From Atriophallophorus winterbourni (lineage: Eukaryota; Platyhelminthes; Trematoda; Plagiorchiida; Microphallidae), in contig JACCGJ010001766.1 in NCBI GenBank assembly GCA_013407085.1, forward strand, positions 28,816 through 92,815: 64,000 nt of DNA, read 5' to 3'. This document shows, in pieces, positions 10,981 through 23,600 of the stretch (within the stretch, counting starts at the first letter, position 1; every line of letters begins with the position of its first letter). The notes under the pieces are model-generated. The model did no database searches, had not been told where the DNA came from, and worked only from the letters and a program-made list of their open reading frames with translations. Position numbers and translations under genes: made by a program.

Positions 10981-11399
10981 GATGTGAAAACGTCCACTCC
11001 ACAGTTTGATTTGGAATCACAGTTTTCATATTACTGGACGCACGGATACAGCGTAGCTCCTGCTATAAACGTAGATTATTTAAGATGTTCAGCATTAGAG
11101 AAAAATATTAGTAGCTCAGGGTTCGTATGGTGTTCAAGTCGTGTTGGCCGAGTTTGCGTTATTGCTGCTAGACGTTTCGTCATTTACAATGCTTAATCGC
11201 TTTGAATATATGCGGAATACGTTTATTAGTATAATGGTGAAATGCCTACAATCTACTATATGTTCTCAGTTCACAGTCAATGACTGACAACTGCATTTTT
11301 TCCATGATATAAAAATAAAATGGAAATTGAGGATATGAGTGCTAGACGCTTTCACACTTACACTTTATTTGTATTCGTTTTTCAATTTATTCAACTGTG

Positions 11400-11515
11400 C
11401 TCATGAATTCAATGTTGAGTGTTGTCATGTGTTGGTCACATCCCCGCAGTTGTACTGCGCAATCGATTTCTGTCATCAGGTTTATGGTGATTAGAATAGT
11501 TTCAATCTTTTTATT
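11400..11515 (-). repeat. Relic of hammerhead-bearing repeat
   Basis: On the minus strand CTGATGA (11470-11476) is followed almost directly by GAAA and then by GGGGATGTGACCAACAC. The last block is also found downstream of the hammerhead core at 58911. The stem II hairpin is deleted, so this copy cannot fold a hammerhead. Confidence 0.5.
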
Positions 11516-11543
11516 GCTATCAGAAATGTTTGTTTTTAATTAT

Positions 11544-11632
11544 ATCTAGGCCTGGGCAACCTGACATTATCTTCGCCCACGTGCAGTCTCTGACTGTGCG
11601 TCACTTTGCCTGGATCAGGCTTGTGCTTTCAA
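11544..11632 (+). repeat. SINE copy, 3' part, just upstream of RARS1
   Basis: The 3' half of the SINE, from TCTAGGCCTGGGCAACCTGA to CAGGCTTGTGCTTTC, ends 53 bp before the proposed RARS1 start codon. It probably lies in the promoter or an unspliced leader region of that gene. Confidence 0.85.
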
Positions 11633-11684
11633 ACCAATTATGCAAAACCTCTTTTTTTACAGCTCGTACGTCCAACACCATATC

Positions 11685-11699
11685 ATGCCCCAACACAAG
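11685..11699 (+). CDS. RARS1: RARS1 exon 1 (coding part)
   Basis: Five codons beginning MPQHK end at donor GTAGTT (11700). A pyrimidine-rich acceptor with AG at 11661-11662 lies 22 nt before the ATG. No upstream donor was identified, so this may be an internal 5' UTR exon or a trans-splice site. Confidence 0.65.
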
Positions 11700-14600
11700 G
11701 TAGTTTTTAAAAATATAATGATTTGAATAGGTTGTCCAACTGGAAAAAATAGAACAAACCTTTGATGATCTGCTTTCGAAACCTGATTTAAGTCGTATAC
11801 GCCAACTGTTGGACCAGCAAGCTGGACTGAATTACCGACTTAGACACTTGAATTCTGTAAGTTATTTAATTTTATATTGCTTCAAGGTGATTTCCGATTT
11901 GATCACAGACTCGAAATCGTACTCATTGAGCTTTCAAGCAGCTGCAGAGGCGCTTTTTGATTATGCCATCAGAAACGCTTTTGAAGAATTGCCACCCCAT
12001 CAGGTACAACTAAACGCATCAGCTAAAGACGTATTCGGAGATTTGCAATGTAACAGTGCCCTTCGATTGTCCAAGGTTTGGCCTTTTTGTTAATTATTTT
12101 GAAGGAACTACAATTGCTAAGCATTAACCGCACCCCTCAAGACATCGCCAAGACTATAATCAACGCGCTTCCGGCCAATGATATTATTGATAAGGTACTT
12201 GAATTTCTTTTTTACTGGTAGACTGAAGTTGCAGGACCTGGATTCATCAATATTTGGATATCCAGATCGTTTGTCCAGGGCGAATTGAGGAAAATTTTGA
12301 CAAATGGTGTTAAACCCCCTAGGATAACAAACAAGGTGTCAGTTGTTGTCGATATGTCTTCCCCCAATATTGCGAAGGAAATGCACGTGGGCCATCTCAG
12401 GTTTGTTTGTGTTTAGTTATATTTTAAACTTAATGTTGGGCTCGTTCGTCAGTATCTCTATGATGTGCCAACGGTAGTGAGCTGCATGCGCAAATACGCT
12501 GGAGTCTCACTGACAGCTCTATTTCTGTTTCAATTTCTCATATCTGTCTAGACTAGGGCAAACTGACAGTATCTCAGTTCACTGCTGTTTTTGAATGTGC
12601 GACACTTTGCCTGGATCACGCTTGTGAGTTCATGCATCATGCACACATACATATCGCGATATTTAAGGACAGTCACAGTCACAACAGGATGTGTGAAACC
12701 ATTAACTAGGAGCCTTGCACACACATTAATGAACTGCAGGTAGGCTAGCATGTTGCCCATAATTATAGAGATATACACGAAGAAGAAATTGGCAGTGAGA
12801 CACAGCAGGTCCGTGGATGCAGCTCAATCGTTTCAGCAAAGTGGCATGTTCACATATGTATATTGTTTTTCGACGAAAGTAATAACTTCTGTCTAGGCTA
12901 GGGCAACCTGTCCCACGTGCAGTCAATTACTATACGGCACTTTGCCTGGATCAGGCTTGTGATTTCATACATACAGTTATTCTCGTAGAAATCTGTAAAA
13001 TCTCTACAAATATTTGTGGCTGCTACATAAGCGGATCCGACATTCGACACAAATTCTGTTCGTTTTACAATATGAAAAAATGAATGTAGCCCTTATGTTG
13101 ATCTGACTTATCATTAACCTGTCAAAAATTAAATGACTGTCATAAATTCCCCACCAGGGCTAAAATACTCAACTTTATCTATATAAAAAGACTAATGACA
13201 ACCATATTTTTATACTGCACACCCGAGCCGTGTGTAAATGCTCTACAGTTGCATGTTTTATTATTGGATTACGCAGCCCGGTTTTTCTCGTCATTCATGT
13301 GCCCTGATTTCGTCTATCTATTTCCGTTTCATCACAGATCCACCATCATCGGTGAAAGCATTTCTCGTTTACTATTATTCATGGGACACCGCGTGCTGAA
13401 AGTAAATCACATTGGAGATTGGGGCACGCAGTTCGGGATGCTGATCGCGCATCTACAAGAATTGTTTCCCGATTTATCCGAAACGCCCGCTATCGGAGAT
13501 TTGCAAGCATTTTACAAAACTGCCAAAACCAGGTTCGACAGTGAAGAAGACTTCAAAACGCGCGCTTACAACGCGGTAGTCCAACTTCAATGCCACAATC
13601 CAGTTCACATCCGGGCTTGGGAACAAATCTGCGCAATATCGCGCCAAGGTCCCAGTTTTTTCCATTTTGTCTTATTTATTTACTATCACTTATAATTATT
13701 GCGGCACACAGGCAACGATATGATATGGCATGAAAGCACAAGCCTGATCCAGGCAAAGTGCCGCATAGTCAGAGACTGCACGTGGGCTGAGATACTGTCA
13801 GGTTGCCCAGGCCTAGACAGATAGGAGGAAGACAAAGGAACAGGAAATGGTAGTGAGACTCCAACGTGTTTCAGCATACAGCTCACTACCGGTGGCCAAT
13901 CAATTTAGCACGATGTTAGCCGCGCAGTACAAAAATGCTGCACGATTGCAGATCCATGCACGGGCAACGATAGCACATCGGTGTGCTCAGAATGTGAATC
14001 TAACAGCGTTTGCAAGTGGTATATGAAGTTCGAAATGCGAGCTTGAAATCCCCCGCGGTTTTATGATTGTCATCAATCCGATGAACGTATCCAGTTTTTT
14101 CGAGAATCGAGGTTGCAAGACGAGAATTTCATTAAAAGGTATGCCGAATATTTGCTGGCGCATGCTTTTCAAACTAGTTGCAATTCATTGTGCTGCACAT
14201 GGGTATTTGATTGAGATACTTGGTTCCTCCAACCGACTACTGGTCTGCGCATGGGATTTCCATCGTCTCATTCTGAATTATAGTTTTTCAGTGCACTTTA
14301 GAATTTGTTATATTGTTCAAGGCTTTTTGAGTCTCTTTTCGGTATTATTATTATTATTATTATTATTATATTTGCACAATCTGATACAGATATAGTGCCG
14401 TTCAACATAAACAACGAGATGTACAAAGCGAGAAGGGGGTAAATAGCAATGCGTTGTCATCGGCATCGGTAGTCTAGGGTTAAATACCACCACTAGAATG
14501 TATTTTGCCATTTGTCTATTGTTTTGACATCAGCAAATAATAAAAAGAACCCTTTTGTATCATTTTCTCGATAGAATTCGAAAAGATTTACGCGCGTTTG

Positions 14601-17600
14601 GACATCAAAGACCTCGTTGAACGCGGCGAGTCATTTTACCAGAGCAGAATGCACGAGCTAGTTCGAGAATTGGAGGCGGACAATTTACTCACACTCGACG
14701 AAGGCCGAAAATTGTTTTGGGCCCCCGGAAGCGAGATCCCCTTGACCATGGTCAAATCAGATGGGGGCTTTACTTACGACACCTCTGACATGGCAGCTTT
14801 GCTTCAGCGCCTTCATGAAGAACGAGCGGATTGGGTTCTTTATGTGGTCGATTGTGGACAGGTCAGTTTTGCACGTCTATTATTTCTTGAATTCAGTTTT
14901 TGTAAAATAAAATTCTATTACTTTGATCCCATGTATTCCTTACACCTATTTCAGCTTGATTATTTATTATGTCGTAAACATTAGCTCTTAACGTTGACCC
15001 TAGGAGGTCGGAAGCACTTCCTCTGGACCACTCACTTTGGAGGCATTGTGTAAAGCGTCATCTGCAAGCTGTGGACGATCAAATACAGCTCTCGGCTGCT
15101 GATTGTAGATCACGCCGTCTGTATGCAACTAATGTTAATCGACCTAGTACTGCCTATCGCTGTAAGCGCTACGAGAGGGAGGGATTTTTCCTCCTGAATC
15201 TAAATGCTTCGTCATTCGAGACGCCAGACAACATGAGGCTATCATGCGCTTGAAGTGTAAATCCATAGTCGAAATAGACCGAAAGAGACCAACAGCAAAC
15301 ATAGCTCCAATCAGGTGGCGTTCGCTGAGCGTACGTAATTGTTTTTAGACGTTTCGTCATCGAATTCAATAGCATCATTAGCGAATCTTCTTTCTGAGTG
15401 ACTTGTAATGTGTATGCTTGTGTTTTGTAAGCTCCATCTGGCAGTTCGCCATCGCTTCCGGGGGTTGGCCGAGTTCATAATCTGGATTCTTTGCCATCGG
15501 TTTATCATTGGTACGTAGGTTGCAGCTAATGGGAGGTTCTGGTTACTTGAGATCGTTGTTATGTATCACGCTTGGTTGAATTCTCGCAAATGTCGGTTGT
15601 TTCCTTCAGCTAAACTCTTCGCGTCTTCCCAATCGAACGAGTACCTGAATTGATCAACATGTATTGATGTCAATTATTTCTGGTCATATCTACATGCGGC
15701 GAACCAGTTTTCACGTCTCCTGCTCAGCTTAGGATCGGCTGGTCCGATATACTTCTTTTCCCAATCTCTATACACAATCTTTTAAACCATATTTGATTTT
15801 CATTTTTGCTACTTTGTTTTTCGTGTGTTTGAAATGGTGGTGTAATTTTGACATGGGTTTTTGTGCGATTTCTATTCAAAGTGATCGAAGGACCCGGTTT
15901 GTTATTTCTGATACATGTTGAACATATACAGAGTGCTTCTAAGTCTGTCTTCAACTCCGTATCTTTGTTGGGGTCGGTTGATTTTGTTGCGTATGATGAA
16001 GCTTGTTTGGTATTTATCTGGAAAACTTTGAACATATATTTATATTTTTACCTTCTAAGTTCCTTCGTGCTGTAGCTGCGTTTAAAGATTTGTTGGATGC
16101 TTGCTGTGGAAGTTCAAATCTTCATCCGAACAACATCCAATTGGGTGTCCTTGCAATCTATGCTTGTGGGGTAGTTTGTCATTAGCGATGCACATCTGTA
16201 ATCAGGTAAATCTGCACACAATCACACAGACGTACTCCAGAGGATCGGCTAAATCTGCTATTAGTTTTCGCGTGTCTAGGAGAAAAATGTGGTCTGTCAT
16301 TGTAAGAATTGCGAATATATTAAAGCCAAATTCACCTACCAGATGCGTGCTTGTGGTGGACACTCATTTGATGAAGGCGCATCAATCTGAATCGCGTGTT
16401 TACCGTGCCAGGTAACCGCTTAGTCGAATGGGCTATTTATGACAGTTTACTACTCTGCTCAAACAGCAACGTAATTCATTGATGGCTATTTATTTTGTCA
16501 CATTTGTCTAGGCCTGGGAAACCTGACAGTATCTTAACCCACGTGCAGTCTCTGACTGTGCGGATCAGGCTTGTGCTTTCATACCATACCCGGAAAATAG
16601 CAGCAATAATCTAGCCTCACGTCACCCTCTTTGCCAAGCTTGTTTAGTCTTATGTGTATGTATGTATGTATGTATGTATGTATGTATGTATGTATGTATG
16701 TATGTATGTATGTATGTATGTATGTATGTATGTATGTATGTACGTATGTATGTATGTATGTATGTATGTATGTATGTATGTATGTATGTATGATTATCAC
16801 AAACCTGGATCCAGGCTAAGTGCCACACAGTCGTAGACCGCAAGCGGGATGAAATGCTGTCAACTTACTCAGGCCTATAAGGTAAGAAAATATAATGAGG
16901 GTGAGATTCCAGCAAGTTTTCGCATGCAATTCGGTACCGGTGACTCATAAATTACGCGCACGCATCCCTATTCGGATAACCTAACATTATCTTCGTTAAC
17001 ATTTAGTTGATCAATCTGCTCCTTGCACTTTACCATGGGTAGAACACCATTTTGATTTTAAACTCATCTCACCTCTTAACTTTCCTGTATTCAGTGTAAA
17101 AATTTACAGCTGTACCCACTTTTCTTATTTGGGAATTTCAGGCCACTCATTTCAAAACAATCTTATCAGCAGCCGAAGTCGCCGGCTTTTACAAACCTGC
17201 AATTCATCGCGTCGAGCACATCGGTTTTGGAGTTGTTTTGGGCGAAGATCGGTACGTCCGTGTTTCGCACACCATTATTGTTTCGTGTTCCCGTTTGTGC
17301 ACTCTAACTGGCTTTGCCTGTTTGTAGGAAAAAGTTCAAGACTCGATCTGGCGATACGGTTCGTTTGGTAGATTTGTTGGATGAAGGTCTGGAACGAGCC
17401 AAAAGTCGCCTTATTGAAAAGGGACGCGACAAGGTAGTTGCCAAAGTGTTTTTGCCTCTTTCGTTCCGATGCCTGCATTCGCACGCCGTTCATTGGCTCA
17501 ATTCTCTCGTTCTTTTGTTGTAGGATTTGACCGCGGATGAATTTCGGGCCGCTCAAGAGGCGATCGCTTACGGGTGTATCAAATACGCAGATCTTTCACA

Positions 17601-20600
17601 CAACCGAACCAATGATTACATCTTTTCGTTTGACAAGGCAAGTGCGCACTGTTCTTTTTGTGCCCTATCCATGTTTTTTGGATTTTGTGCGATTATCTCC
17701 TCCTGGAGGATGAGTCGGATTCGAATAAGATTCTCTTGGATTTACCCTCCCAGCTAACGAGCTCCATCTGCTCGAAGCAACTGTTGTCAGGCGCGCAGCC
17801 ACTTGTGCCCTCCGCCCCTTCTCCCGTGTGTAGAATCATTTCGCTGTGGTTCGGGGAGCACTCGGTGCAGGCCAGAAGCTGGACTTGGTTGTCAAATGCT
17901 TTTGAGAGATGGCGCGCCATCTAGGAGCGTTTTATCGACTGGTATCTTATATCCCCACTGTCACTCCGGCTGTGACAACCTTTGGAACTCTTATCCATGT
18001 AACGTCTTATTTGTGCTGTGTGCTGATATTGTATTGATGCGTAACGCGTGTCGCGCTTATGGTTTTATCGTGGCTGTTTTATTCACGACGAAAAGATCAA
18101 GCTATAAAATATCAACTATTTCATCTGACCTGTTTAAACGCATACTGGGTCACAGTGGGTAATAGCGCTGCATCTAGTTGTTCAGGTAATGCTAGACTGT
18201 CGCTGTTATTTTAAAACTATTCTCAGTATGGATTCACAAGATAGTGTCAGCTTGCCCACGCTCAGCCAAGTATAAGAAAGGGAAAACGGGAGTGAGATTG
18301 CATCATGTTCCGCATTCAGCTCACTACCGGTCGCAAATCAATTTAGCACGGTGTTCGCTGCACATCACCGAGGCAATTCACGATTGCCCATCCGTGCAGA
18401 TATGGTGATGAAGTACACATGCAAGCACTGTGCCATCACGACCTCTTCGTTTGTCATTTAGAATGACAATACTCTGCGAAATTGAAGTTATGCAAGTTTG
18501 CATACCATCCCTTTGATACGATTATATAGGCTACTCGATTTCCATCCAACTTATCGTAAGGTTGACGATGTTACATTAAGGTACGAAATTTTCTACGCGA
18601 TCGGTTAGAGCAGTTTTTTGGGTTATGCTTTACTTCTGACACAGAAACTGCGCCAGACTGCTCTAACGGATCTTGCGTACAAATTTCGTTCCATCGTGAT
18701 TGTACGACTGGTCCAAAACATGTGTTTCAATCCACGTTTTCCAATATCTTGTTTTATTTTCTGTTATTACTTTCATCGAAAAACAATATACATATGTGAA
18801 CATGCCACTTTGCTGAAACGATTGAGCTGCATCCACGGACCTGCTGTGTCTCACTGCCAATTTCTTCTTCGTGTATATCTCTATAATTATGGGCAACATG
18901 CTAGCCTACATGCAGTTCATTAATGTGTGTGCAAGGCTCCTAGTTAATGGTTTCACACATCCTGTTGTGACTGTGACAGTCCTTAAATATCGCGATATGT
19001 ATGTGTGCATGATGCATGAACTCACAAGCCTGATCCAGGCAAAGTGTCGCAGAGTCAAAGACTGCAGTGAACTGAGATACTGTCAGTTTGCCCTAGTCTA
19101 GACAGATATGAGAAATTGAAACAGAAATAGAGCTGGCAGTGAGACTTTAGCGTATTTTCGCATGCAGCTCACTACCGATGTCAAATCAATCTGGCACGGT
19201 GTTAGCTGCACAACACAAAAGTGCTGCACGATTGCACATCTGTGTGCTAAGATACTACACTCAAATCGCAGTACTATGCCACCCGCTGGGACCGAGCAAG
19301 AGTGGCATAGTAGCGAGAGTGGCATAGTAACGAGGTTTTGTAAAAACGGCTTTATTTTCTGAAGTCATTCATTTATTTGCTCAATCGATCAGTCCAAAGC
19401 TCTCAGAAATCGTCGGCTGACGCATCTTCTTTCGTCGGATCTCGTTCATCTCGTTGTTTAGCCGATCACACGCTTGCATCAGTCTCGTCCAGGTTGAAGA
19501 CTTCAGCTGCAGAGAACTGCCTGAGTAAGGGTCGAAGAACCTGCTGCTGCCAATCAATAAAAGATTGGGAATCCACCGCTCCAGCTTCGCCCTGCACTGT
19601 CTTGAAAGTGACGTCATTGCGCTTCTTGAAGCTGTCTAACCAACCATCGCTCGCCATGAAGTCTGGGATGTGCATCAGCTCGCCCAGTTCTATCGCCTTC
19701 TCCTTGACCAGATCGCCGCTGACAGGCAAATTCAGTCCTCTTGCTTGCTTCAGCCACATCAGCACTCCCTCCTCAAACTTTAGGTCGTGAGGCTGCGTCA
19801 GCTTCAAGCGCTTCCATGGAACTCCAGCTTTGATTGCAGCTTCAATTGTATCCTTCTTGCTGAGAATGCACTTCACGGTGGTTCTCTTAACTTCGACGCC
19901 CCATTTCTTGCTAATCTCCCTCGCCAACTTGGACTGATTCGGCTCCTTCTTCGCAGCATCGATGATCTCGAACTTCTCCTTCAGCGTAAAGTCGGTTCGC
20001 TTGCGTTTTTGAGCTGACATTATGGGCTGAATAGTTTGAAAAATAACGATGTCACTGTTGTGAGTGTCTGTTTGTACGCGCGCTTTCGTGGGTCTATCTT
20101 TTGATACTTAAAGCAAGAGTAGGAAAGAGGCTTGTTGTTGTGCGTGAGGTGATTGGCTTGTTGTAGCTGGCGTCAGGGCGAAACATCGCGTGTTTGACCT
20201 TGAAACCGGCTGACTATACGCGTAAAATTCGCAAAAATGCGCTTTTAAATAGTCACAGAATAGTGGCATAGTAAATTTATTTTGTATTGAATTTTGTCGG
20301 GACCGAGCGAAAGTGGCATAGTAGCGAGAGTGGCATAGTAACGAGGTGGCATAGTACCGAGATTTGAGTGTATCAGGTTGCCCAGGCCTATGCATGTTAT
20401 CTGACGCAATCGTATTTCTCATATACCGTGACTAAATCAGCATGCTCCGGCTTATCAGGAGCGCCGTATGCTTAGTTCTTCGCAGTACTGTACTGGGATC
20501 CATAGACATGTTTTGTTCACTACATATCTCCGTTTGCTCAAGTGCATCTAGCACGTCTGCCTAATCTTGATGAATCATATTCAGCCGATCTGCTTAGGCC

Positions 20601-23600
20601 TTGGCAACCTGTCAATATCTTCGCACACATGCAGCTTTTGACTGTTTCCTGATTTGTCACTTTTTGTTCACATGACGTTTTATCTCCGCACCACATAGTG
20701 TTAGTTTTGGTGGGGGTGATATACCGTTCTAAATGATTCGTGTTTTAGTGTATACAAATCGAAATGGTAATACAAATTACTGGTGTGTCTCTTGGTAATT
20801 GGTTTCCTTATTCTCGTTCAGATGCTGGACGATAAAGGCAATACCGCAGTCTATCTTCTATACGCCTACACGCGAATAAGGTAAATACTTTCTTTTGTTG
20901 CACCGTCGCGCTTATTTACACACTTCACGTATCGTCTAAAAACGTTGCCACCGATTTACCGTACAATCGAAGTTTGTAAAGTTTTTTGCCTGGATGGATA
21001 GACATCCTAATTCTAACTTGCAGGCGTCATAATGAAACGATCACGCAAAATTCCACTTGATTGAATACGTACACTCTGAAACTTTCTTTGCTCACACGTA
21101 ACTGAAAATGATTCTTCCGTGGTTTTTGAGTTGATTGCCAGTTAATTTATTCTAGTATACTTTGTTCCACTTTCCATATAGTTGCTTTAGCCCTCTGGTT
21201 CTTTCCCATTTTATCCCCTCATTCTCCTAAAATATTGCATGAGTGTGCAATCGTACAGTACTTTTTGCCGTGAGTTGCCATCTGTAGTGAGCTTCAATCG
21301 GAAGTACACTGGAGTCTCACTAACATTTCTATTTTGTTTTCATATCTGTCTATATGACTGTGCGGTACTTCGCCTGGATTAGGCTTGCGATTTCATGCAT
21401 ACCGGTTTATTATCATACCAAAAATTATAATCGGAAAGCAATTAATTACAGACAGGGAAAACGATCATTGCACGAACATAAAATGCTGTAAGAACCAGGC
21501 TGACAATGACATTTTTTGCTACAAGACGAAAAACCGAACACCCGTCACACACCACTTGGAATGATGCCTTGCATACTATGGTTTGCAAACAACTCTTTTT
21601 GAGAAAGACTGCTTTACTTTAACGTTTTACCTGGAACATTTCCTCTTTCTGTTTTGCATTTTCATGGTAGATGTGACTAGAAAACCGTAGCATGCTATTG
21701 CCATTCCGATTCTTACTGATTCTTTTCGCAACCGGTTTGTTATTACCAACTACTGAAATATATATTCTTCTAATGAAAATGAAACTTTAATTAATCTAAG
21801 ATTTACTTTACTTTACTTTTGTGCGAATATCTCCTCCTGGAGGATGAGTCGGCTTCAATGAATATTCTTGGGAATTTGGGTACAAAGCGGCGTCCGCAGC
21901 ACCACTCGGCGTTTGTTCGAGTCAGCTTCTCTAGCCCTTGCACAACCAAGTGCTACCTGCGAGGCAGCAGAGAGGTGGTGTGCACCAACTAACCGTCTAC
22001 CAAACTCTGTTTCAGATTTTTCCGTAGGGTTTTCTCACGAAGCCTTTCCCGCGATCGGGTGTCCCACAAGACAGCGGAGGTTCAAAATCAGGGTTTTCCT
22101 TGCCTTAGATGAAATGCCCTCCCAGGCTAAGGAGCTCCATCTGCACTTGTATGTCACTGTTGAATAAGATTGGTACGACCAACCTGTTCGATCACGTGCC
22201 CAACCCTATGTATATGGGGTTAATCCCTCAATTGCATGCGTTTCCATCACACACGACCGCTTTTGTGATGTTTGCACTTATCAGGTAGAGACAGTACGAT
22301 CAGAATCTGTGTGGAGTGAAACATTGGGATAAATCTCATCTACATGTTTTTAGGGCACCTGTGATTGACCAAGTTGGTCTTACCAATCTTATTTTAACAG
22401 TGTCATGCAAGCGCCAATCTTGCTTGACATCTAGTTTCACTGTCGTTCTAATCGTGAACAATACTCACCTCGTGGGCCTCATCAAACTGGATGTTTGATG
22501 GGCACGCTTCACCTCCTTTATAGATTTCCATTGCTTGTTTCTATCCAACCTTGTTCGTTTTCTCAACCCACATTTACGCGTTGATTGCACTATCTAATAC
22601 CTGGTACCGATGAGTTATTCGGAAATGTCAGTCTACCCATAACATTCTGATTTGTTCCTTCAAATTATCAAGGATGCAAAACTGTAACAGGTTTCCAAGT
22701 TGCGTTTGTATACCACTGTTGGGTAAGGTTGGTACGACTAACCTATTCAAGCACACGAGCCGTCACTCATGTAGACTGGGTTTGAACCCATGATCATGAA
22801 TAAAAATGCTCATATGCACGCATCTCCATCACACACACCCCACGACCAGTTTCGTGCTGTTTGCACTCATCAGGTAGGGACAGTAGGATAGAATGTCTGA
22901 AGTAGAGGAATGCAAATCAGCTTTTTCTTTCATGGTCATGGGTTCAAACCCAGTGTACGTGAGTGGGGGCTCGTGTGATTAAACATGTTGGTCGTACCAA
23001 TCTTACCCAACAGTGGCATACAAGCGCAACTTGTTTACCATTCTTCCACTGATTCAAACGCATGCGGATCCTGATCCTACTGTCCCTACCTGATAAGTGC
23101 AAACAGCACGAAACCGGTCGTGGTGTGTGTGTGTGTGTGATGGAGATGCATGCAAATGAGCATTTTTGTAACAGGTTTCCTTTTTTTGTTTTATATAGTT
23201 TCCACTCGTGATCGTACTAATTCTTTTATTTTTTCTTCTTTTCTATGTCAAGGTCAATAGCAAGAAATGCCGGGTACACAAGTGAACAGTTGACGAAACT
23301 GGCACAACAAGGGGAACCACTTCTTCTGGAACACCCAACCGAATGGAATTTGGCCAAAGCGATATGTCGTCTTCCGGATGTTCTACTTCGAATCCAAAAT
23401 GACTTCCTGCTTCATCACTTGTGTGATTACCTCTACGACCTTAGTTGTACCTTCACAAGTTTCTACGATAGCTGCTATTGCGTTGAAAGAAACAAGGAGA
23501 CGGGTAAATTTTCGCTTTTTTCCGACTTGCTTTTTCTTTTTTCAATCACACCATACTGTATTTTTCTTCTAGGTTCGGTCATTAAAGTTCATACAAGCCG

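Larger units (their letters stand above)
22690..23170. repeat. Inverted pair of hammerhead-bearing repeats
   Basis: A minus-strand copy (22700-22900) and a plus-strand copy (22905-23170) of one family lie head to head. The plus copy spans slightly more than one unit of about 240 bp: it starts and ends in the same TGCAAATSAGC sequence, as a cut from a tandem array would. It carries GGTTCAAACCC at 22941-22951, an exact match to the RNA polymerase III B-box consensus. Family members also share GTTGGTCGTACCAATCTTAC. RARS1 intron 11. Confidence 0.85.

Noticed and set aside
16579..16843. Four overlapping open frames of 60-73 codons on both strands with YIHT or MYVC repeats
   Set aside because: They are translations of the ATGT microsatellite and carry no gene signal.
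22941..22951. GGTTCAAACCC resembling a tRNA T-arm
   Set aside because: No acceptor stem, D-arm or anticodon arm can be built around it; it is a B-box-like part of the hammerhead repeat rather than a tRNA gene.
22690..23170. Possible CRISPR-like or tandem array
   Set aside because: The copies are long, inverted and diverged, without spacers; they are dispersed repeats in an animal intron.
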